Source of the DNA: Streptomyces lavendofoliae
GTDB taxonomy: Bacteria > Actinomycetota > Actinomycetes > Streptomycetales > Streptomycetaceae
DNA: 64,000 nucleotides
Direction of reading: 5' to 3'
Assembly (NCBI RefSeq): GCF_014649735.1
Contig: NZ_BMTP01000009.1
Span: forward strand, 124,001 to 188,000
Shown here: piece by piece, positions 59,498-64,000 of the stretch
Position numbering within the stretch: position 1 is the first letter of the stretch
Layout: every line of letters starts with the position of its first letter
Made by a program: the position numbers and the translations under genes
Notes under the pieces: model-generated
Told to the model about the DNA's origin: nothing
The model's input: only the letters and a program-made list of their open reading frames with translations
Databases searched by the model: none

Positions 59498-60220
59498 TCA
59501 GCCCGCCTCGCGGACCTCGGCCGGAGTGGGCGCCGTGCCGCCGAGGTGCGCGGGGACCCACCAGGTGTCGCTCGCGTCCTTGGGGCGCACGGGATAGGAG
59601 CGCTGGGCCGCTTCGAGCAGCTCCTGCACCCGCTCGCGCAGCCGCCGGGTGATCGCGCCCGCGTACTGGTCGGTCGGCGCCTCCACCGGCTCGCCCACCC
59701 GGATCGTCACCGGGATGTGGCTCCGCTTGAAGTTGCGCGGCCGTCCCTTGGTCCACAGTCGCTGTGTGCCCCACAGGGCCATCGGGATCAGGGGCACGCC
59801 GGCCTCCTGGGCCAGGCGCGCCGCGCCGGACTTGAAGCTCTTGAGCGTGAACGACGGGGAGATGGTCGCCTCGGGGAAGACCCCGATGATCTCACCGGAC
59901 CGCAGGGACTCCAGGGCGTGGTGGTACGCCGCCTCGCCCTGGTCGCGGTCGACCGGGATGTGCTTCATGCCCCGCATCAGCGGGCCGGAGACCTTGTGCC
60001 GGAACACCGATTCCTTGGCCATGAACCGCACCAGGCGCTTCTGCGGCAGGGCGGCCAGCCCCGAGAAGATGAAGTCCAGATAGCTGATGTGGTTGCTGAC
60101 CAGGACGGCCCCGCCGGTGCGCGGGATGTTCTCCGAACCCTGTGTGTCGATCTTCAGGTCGAGCGCCTTGAACATCGTGAGAGCGGCGCCGATGACCGGC
60201 CGATAGACGAGTTCTGCCAT
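59498..60220 (-). CDS. plsC: 1-acyl-glycerol-3-phosphate acyltransferase (PlsC family)
   Basis: A 240-residue acyltransferase. Motif I is SNHISYLDF (NHxxxxD), motif II is in MKHIPVDRDQG, motif III is VFPEATIS (FPEG-like, with Ala for Gly) and motif IV is VPLIPMALWG. It makes phosphatidate from lysophosphatidate at the membrane; an N-terminal hydrophobic segment may dock it. ATG 60220 is preceded by GGGG at long spacing. It is divergent from the thioredoxin gene. Several PlsC paralogues are usual in Streptomyces, so this need not be the essential one. Confidence 0.9.
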   Translation of the reverse strand: MAELVYRPVIGAALTMFKALDLKIDTQGSENIPRTGGAVLVSNHISYLDFIFSGLAALPQKRLVRFMAKESVFRHKVSGPLMRGMKHIPVDRDQGEAAYHHALESLRSGEIIGVFPEATISPSFTLKSFKSGAARLAQEAGVPLIPMALWGTQRLWTKGRPRNFKRSHIPVTIRVGEPVEAPTDQYAGAITRRLRERVQELLEAAQRSYPVRPKDASDTWWVPAHLGGTAPTPAEVREAG

Positions 60221-60470
60221 CTGGAGAAGACCCCTTCTTCAGTGCCTGGGGAGGAATCTCCCGGCGGAAGTTACGCAGCCGTAGGTACCCGGCATTGCGC
60301 CGATCGTGCACCATGTGCGGCCTACAGGCCAGTCCTGACGGCTCCGCACCGCGAGATTCTCGTCACGTCATGTCCGCTCAAGTGGCGTTTCATGCCTCCG
60401 GCGGGAATCCCCGCGCGTCCTCGCGCGCTGCAACCGCATGGTGCCACCACAGGACGGACGGGAGAACGCG

Positions 60471-60797
60471 GTGCGCGAGGACGGTACGGGCAGGGTGCTC
60501 GGTGCGGGCGAGCTGGGCGCCGAGCCGGGGGAGCGCGCGACCCTGGTGCAGTTCTCCAGCGCCTTCTGCCAGCCGTGCCGGGCGACCCGGCGCATCCTGG
60601 CCGAGGTGGCCGCGATGGTGGACGGCGTGGTCCACGTGGAGATCGACGCCGAACGGCACCTCGGTCTGGTGCGCGAGCTCGGCGTCGCCCGGACGCCCAC
60701 CGTGCTGGTGCTCGACCGCGAGGGGCGGATCGTCCGCGCGGCGGCGGGGCAGCCGCGCAAGGCCGACGTCATCGTCGCGCTGGGCCGTGTCCTGTGA
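60471..60797 (+). CDS. Thioredoxin-family protein with CQPC active site
   Basis: A 108-residue thioredoxin fold. TLVQFSSAFCQPCRATRRIL contains Cys33 and Cys36 (CQPC, in place of CGPC), followed by VHVEIDAERHLGLVRELGVARTPTVLVLD with the cis-proline. It should reduce or isomerise disulphides in the cytoplasm. GTG 60471 with GGGAG eight nt upstream is preferred over ATG 60438, which has no ribosome site. A flavin reductase gene follows after 243 nt. The substrate protein is unknown. Confidence 0.88.
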   Translation: MREDGTGRVLGAGELGAEPGERATLVQFSSAFCQPCRATRRILAEVAAMVDGVVHVEIDAERHLGLVRELGVARTPTVLVLDREGRIVRAAAGQPRKADVIVALGRVL

Positions 60798-61040
60798 GGT
60801 CGTGCCCGGCGGCGACGGCCTCACCGGCCGCGTCCCGTGACCGGCCCGTGACGCACGTCGCACATCCCCGGCCGCACTTGACTGTGCCTGCCATCCATCG
60901 TCAGGCTGACGCCGTGCCCCAGGACCTCCTTCCCCACGGGCGGGCCCCCATCGACCCGGCCCGCGACGCGAGCGCGCGCTGTCCGGGTGTCTGAGCAGCC
61001 ACGGACCACCGCCCCGCGCCACCCGCAGAAGGACCCCTCC

Positions 61041-61565
61041 ATGACGGTCTCGCCCGACCTCGCCGCACGCGGCATATCCCGGCCCGCCCGGCCCGCCACG
61101 CCCGAGCTGCTCCGCTCCGTCTTCCGGCGGCACGCGGCCGGGGTCGCGGTGATCACCGCCCGGGGCGAGCGGCCCGTCGGCTTCACCGCCACCTCGCTCA
61201 CCTCCGTGTCGGCCGAGCCGCCGATGGTCTCGTTCGGCGTAGGGACCTCCTCCTCCAGCTGGCCCGTCCTGGCGGAGGCCGCCCACATCGGCGTCCACGT
61301 CCTGGGGGACCACCAGCGGGACCTCGCGGCCACCTTCGCCCGCAGCGGCGCCGACCGCTTCGGGCCGCCGACGCGCTGGCGTCCCGGGCCGGAGGGCGTG
61401 CCGGTGCTCGACGACGTCCTGGCCTGGCTGGTGTGCCGGATCGTCGCCCGTGTCCCGGCCGGTGACCACCGCCTGGTGCTGGCCGAGGTCGTCGCCGGCG
61501 ACGCGGACGGCTCGGGCCGTCCGCTGCTGTACCACGAGGGGCGTTTCAACGCTCTGCGGGACTGA
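61041..61565 (+). CDS. Flavin reductase family protein (NAD(P)H:FMN)
   Basis: A 174-residue split-barrel flavin-binding protein. It has VFRRHAAGVAVITARGE, VGFTATSLTSVSAEPPMVSFGVG, HIGVHVLGDHQRDLAATFA and the late HRLVLAEVV with LYHEGRF. The family supplies reduced FMN to two-component monooxygenases. ATG 61041 follows AAGGA; an in-frame GTG at 60987 could add 18 residues. A TTGACT -35 candidate lies at 60879. Partner oxygenase not adjacent. Confidence 0.9.
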   Translation: MTVSPDLAARGISRPARPATPELLRSVFRRHAAGVAVITARGERPVGFTATSLTSVSAEPPMVSFGVGTSSSSWPVLAEAAHIGVHVLGDHQRDLAATFARSGADRFGPPTRWRPGPEGVPVLDDVLAWLVCRIVARVPAGDHRLVLAEVVAGDADGSGRPLLYHEGRFNALRD

Positions 61566-61610
61566 GAAATCCCGGTTACGCAGCGTTGGCAAGGTCACAG
61601 TTCAAAGCGC

Positions 61611-61629
61611 TTGCTTACCGGGAAAGCAA
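61611..61629. promoter_or_regulatory. Inverted repeat upstream of etfB
   Basis: TTGCTT-ACCGGGA-AAGCAA, preceded by the palindrome AAGCGCTT (61605-61612 region). It lies about 75-95 bp upstream of the TATGCT -10 candidate (61702-61707). Candidate operator for a fatty-acid or redox regulator; binder unknown. Confidence 0.4.
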
Positions 61630-61754
61630 TCGGTGTACTGACGAGTAATATTTCGGGAGGGGCGTCCACCGCCCCGAGCGGAAACCGTCCCATCAGGCGC
61701 CTATGCTGCGTGCAACAAGGCAGCCCAGTTATGACGATGTGTAGGAGAGCCGGC

Positions 61755-62540
61755 GTGAGCTTGAGGATCGTTGTCTGTGTGAAGTACGTGCCCGACGCCA
61801 CCGGCGACCGGCACTTCGCCGATGACCTGACCGTCGACCGCGACGACGTCGACGGCCTGCTGTCGGAGCTGGACGAGTACGCGGTCGAGCAGGCACTGCA
61901 GATCGCCGAGGAGGCGGACGACGCGGAGATCACCGTGCTGACCGTCGGTCCCGAGGACGCCAAGGACGCGCTCCGCAAGGCGCTCTCCATGGGTGCCGAC
62001 AAGGCCGTCCACGTCGAGGACGACGACCTGCACGGTTCCGACGTCATGGCCACCTCGCTCGTGCTCGCCAAGGCCGTCGAGAAGACCGGGTACGACCTGG
62101 TCATCTGCGGCATGGCGTCCACCGACGGCACCATGGGTGTCCTGCCCGCGATCCTCGCCGAGCGCCTGGGCGTCCCGCAGGTCACCCTGCTCTCCGAGGT
62201 CTCCGTGGAGGACGGCACCGTCAAGGGCCGCCGTGACGGCGACACCGCGTCCGAGCAGCTGGAGGCGTCCCTGCCGGCCGTCGTGTCCGTGACGGACCAG
62301 TCGGGCGAGGCCCGCTACCCGTCCTTCAAGGGCATCATGGCCGCCAAGAAGAAGCCGGTGGAGTCCCTGGAGCTGGACGACCTGGACATCGACGCCGACG
62401 AGGTCGGCCTCGAGGGTTCCTGGACCAAGGTCGACTCCGCGGCGGAGCGCCCGGCCCGTACGGCCGGCACGATCGTCAAGGACGAGGGCGAGGGCGGCAA
62501 GCAGCTGGCCGAGTTCCTCGCGAGCCAGAAGTTCATCTAA
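61755..62540 (+). CDS. etfB: Electron transfer flavoprotein beta subunit
   Basis: A 261-residue ETF beta. It begins LRIVVCVKYVPDATGD, followed by YAVEQALQIAEE, ITVLTVGPEDAKDALRKALSMGADKAVHV and the signature-like CGMASTDGTMGVLPAILAE with VTLLSEV. It binds AMP and pairs with EtfA to carry electrons from acyl-CoA dehydrogenases to the quinone pool. The GTG at 61755 follows AGGAGA. etfA follows after 59 nt. The Asp/Glu-rich stretch LELDDLDIDADEVGLEG lies near the C-terminus. Confidence 0.97.
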   Translation: MSLRIVVCVKYVPDATGDRHFADDLTVDRDDVDGLLSELDEYAVEQALQIAEEADDAEITVLTVGPEDAKDALRKALSMGADKAVHVEDDDLHGSDVMATSLVLAKAVEKTGYDLVICGMASTDGTMGVLPAILAERLGVPQVTLLSEVSVEDGTVKGRRDGDTASEQLEASLPAVVSVTDQSGEARYPSFKGIMAAKKKPVESLELDDLDIDADEVGLEGSWTKVDSAAERPARTAGTIVKDEGEGGKQLAEFLASQKFI

Positions 62541-62599
62541 GGCTCGCGCGAGCCACTCACCGCCCCCAGACTCTTCGCATCGCAGGAGATTGAAGTCCC

Positions 62600-63562
62600 A
62601 TGGCTGAAGTTCTCGTCTACGTCGACCACGTCGACGGCGCCGTCCGCAAGCCCACCCTGGAGCTGCTGACGCTGGCCCGCCGCATCGGTGAGCCGGTCGC
62701 CGTCGCCCTCGGTGCCGGCGCCGAGGCCACCGCCGCCACGCTCGCCGAGCACGGCGCGGTCAAGGTCCTCACCGCCGACGCGCCCGAGTTCGCCGACTAC
62801 CTCGTCGTACCGAAGGTGGACGCGCTCCAGGCCGCGCACGAGGCCGTGTCCCCGGCCGCCGTGCTCGTCCCCTCCTCCGCCGAGGGCAAGGAGATCGCCG
62901 CCCGCCTCGCGGTCCGCATCGGTTCCGGCATCATCACCGACGCCGTCGACCTCGAGGCCGGCGACGAGGGCCCGGTGGCCACGCAGTCCGCGTTCGCCGC
63001 CTCCTTCACCACCAAGTCCCGCGTCTCCAAGGGCACGCCGGTCATCACGGTCAAGCCGAACTCGGCCCCCGTCGAGGCCGCCCCCGCCGCGGGTGCCGTC
63101 GAGGCCCTGTCCGTCTCGTTCTCCGAGAAGGCCACCGGCACCAAGGTCGTCTCCCGCACCCCGCGCGAGTCGACCGGCCGTCCCGAGCTGACCGAGGCCG
63201 CGATCGTGGTCTCCGGCGGCCGTGGCGTCAACGGCGCCGAGAACTTCTCGATCATCGAGGACCTGGCCGACTCGCTCGGTGCGGCCGTCGGTGCCTCCCG
63301 CGCCGCGGTCGACGCCGGCTGGTACCCGCACACCAACCAGGTCGGCCAGACCGGCAAGTCGGTCTCCCCGCAGCTGTACATCGCCTCCGGCATCTCCGGC
63401 GCGATCCAGCACCGCGCGGGCATGCAGACCTCGAAGACCATCGTGGCCATCAACAAGGACGCCGAGGCCCCGATCTTCGACCTGGTCGACTACGGCGTGG
63501 TCGGCGACCTCTTCCAGGTCGTCCCCCAGCTGACCGAGGAGATCAAGTCCCGCAAGGGCTGA
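62600..63562 (+). CDS. etfA: Electron transfer flavoprotein alpha subunit
   Basis: A 320-residue ETF alpha. The N-terminal domain begins MAEVLVYVDHVDG. The C-terminal FAD domain has GRPELTEAAIVVSGGRGV, GWYPHTNQVGQTGKSVSP and LYIASGISGAIQHRAGM with IVAINKDAEAPIFDLVDYGVVGD in part, the full ETF-alpha signature. It binds FAD and works with EtfB. ATG 62600 follows AGGAGAT. The gene ends before a perfect 20-bp hairpin, so etfBA is a two-gene operon. Confidence 0.97.
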   Translation: MAEVLVYVDHVDGAVRKPTLELLTLARRIGEPVAVALGAGAEATAATLAEHGAVKVLTADAPEFADYLVVPKVDALQAAHEAVSPAAVLVPSSAEGKEIAARLAVRIGSGIITDAVDLEAGDEGPVATQSAFAASFTTKSRVSKGTPVITVKPNSAPVEAAPAAGAVEALSVSFSEKATGTKVVSRTPRESTGRPELTEAAIVVSGGRGVNGAENFSIIEDLADSLGAAVGASRAAVDAGWYPHTNQVGQTGKSVSPQLYIASGISGAIQHRAGMQTSKTIVAINKDAEAPIFDLVDYGVVGDLFQVVPQLTEEIKSRKG

Positions 63563-63579
63563 CCTGCGGCAACTCTCCG

Positions 63580-63622
63580 GACCCGGGGCCGCGCGGTGAA
63601 CCTCACCGCGCGGCCCCGGGTC
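63580..63622 (+). terminator. Terminator of etfBA
   Basis: A perfect 20-bp inverted repeat, arms from GACCCGGGGCCGCGCGGTGA to its complement, with a 3-nt loop, 17 nt past the etfA stop. No U-tract follows, as often in this GC range. Confidence 0.75.
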
Positions 63623-63635
63623 GTCGGGGGGATCA

Positions 63636-63695
63636 TTGACGCAGGTCATGAGCACCCATTAACTTCACTATACGGATTGTTGATTCCGTGTAGTG
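63636..63695 (+). promoter_or_regulatory. Promoter with downstream palindromic operator (DUF6986 gene)
   Basis: TTGACG (63636-63641) -17- TTAACT (63659-63664). Immediately after it is an inverted repeat CACTATACGGA (63666-63676) / TCCGTGTAGTG (63685-63695), one mismatch, 8-nt centre, covering the expected start of transcription. Repression is the likely mode; AllR/IclR- or GntR-type regulators are possible binders. Confidence 0.6.
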
Positions 63696-63715
63696 GAAAT
63701 TTGGAGGGTGTGGGA

Positions 63716-64000
63716 ATGGGTCAGCAGGAGAAGGTGGCGACGAGCCTCACCGGCGCGGTCAGCGAAGGCATCAGCGCCTCCCTCGTCTCGGTCGACGAGG
63801 AGCTCGCACGCCGCTACCCGGGCGACCCCGGCACCCGCCAGCCGGTCCACACCGTCTACGTACCCGGCGAGGTGTTCGAGGCCGGGACCGTCCGCTCCTG
63901 GGGCGACCAGGCCCTGGCCATGCTCGACGAGCACGCCCCCGACGCCGCCTCCCTCGCCGCCGTCCTCAACCTGCCCGAGGCCCTCGCCGACGACGTCCAC
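63716..64000 (+). CDS. DUF6986 family protein (aldolase/citrate-lyase-like), partial
   Basis: The first 95 codons run off the right edge. The sequence MGQQEKVATSLTGAVSEGIS, then SLVSVDEELARRYPGDPG and HTVYVPGEVFEAGTVRSWGDQAL, is the N-terminus of a Streptomyces family that I recognise as DUF6986, related to HpcH/HpaI aldolases and sometimes called phosphoenolpyruvate kinase. ATG 63716 follows GGAGGG. Its own promoter has a 30-bp operator, so it is tightly regulated. Catalytic residues are outside the window. Confidence 0.8.
   Translation, partial: MGQQEKVATSLTGAVSEGISASLVSVDEELARRYPGDPGTRQPVHTVYVPGEVFEAGTVRSWGDQALAMLDEHAPDAASLAAVLNLPEALADDVH

Noticed and set aside
60914..60994. 26-codon upstream frame before the flavin reductase, ending RCPGV
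   Set aside because: Considered as a cysteine-sensing leader peptide, but it has one Cys only, no ribosome site and no terminator after it.

Overview
This is a very GC-rich chromosomal segment of a Streptomyces-type actinomycete. The basis is the strong G/C preference at third codon positions, frequent GTG starts, Tat and lipoprotein exports, and family content typical of the genus (DUF6011, DUF5134, DUF6421, DUF6986, GH109, LVIVD). I recognise about 52 protein genes, one of them a 19-residue micro-ORF and two cut by the window edges. I see no rRNA, tRNA, CRISPR array, insertion sequence or prophage. It reads as ordinary chromosome rich in small regulator/target modules.

Layout. 1-5.4 kb: 5' end of a GH13 alpha-glucosidase, a sugar-binding protein without a lipobox cysteine, then divergently a PadR regulator with an ABC ATPase and FtsX-type permease. 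5.5-14.4 kb: secreted thermonuclease, secreted lipase, glutathione peroxidase, DUF6011 zinc protein, TesB thioesterase, DUF3516 helicase, YdjM-like membrane protein and a Tat-exported amine oxidase. 14.5-20.2 kb: a coupled heterodimeric ABC exporter with complementary degenerate ATP sites, a decayed-looking secreted ORF, and a GH109 enzyme. 20.9-26.6 kb: a D-lactate-dehydrogenase-like FAD/Fe-S enzyme, a MarR regulator divergent from an ABC exporter with a striking nested operator, and the micro-ORF.

26.8-36 kb: small MltG paralogue, flavin monooxygenase, YjbQ, lactate-oxidase-family enzyme, GNAT-AAA fusion, DUF2087, HAD phosphatase, an AsnC/Lrp regulator and a FUSC transporter. 36-44.5 kb: a lactonase-like propeller behind a DasR-type site, CbiX-like pseudoenzyme, amino-sugar kinase-like protein, Ung, an Asp-box protein, old yellow enzyme/ArsR pair and ferredoxin-NADP reductase. 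44.9-51.2 kb: DUF305 lipoprotein divergent from an LVIVD protein, TetR, PAP2, M56 peptidase with DUF5134, and a GNAT. 51.2-64 kb: ClpC-type ATPase, glycerophosphodiesterase, an uncharacterised DUF6421-SDR-PLP-lyase operon, transglutaminase-like protein, PlsC, thioredoxin, flavin reductase, etfB-etfA and the start of a DUF6986 gene.

How the genes work together. The strongest recurrent theme is a local regulator beside its target with a readable operator: PadR/ABC-FtsX, MarR/ABC exporter, ArsR/old yellow enzyme, and AsnC/(FUSC). Several short-leader genes show a TANNNT box 6-8 nt before the start codon, the arrangement of leaderless mRNAs. The best candidates for undescribed biology are the 19-residue peptide gene at 26498-26557, the DUF6421 operon, and the nested MarR operator. 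All functional statements rest on reading motifs; no database search was run.
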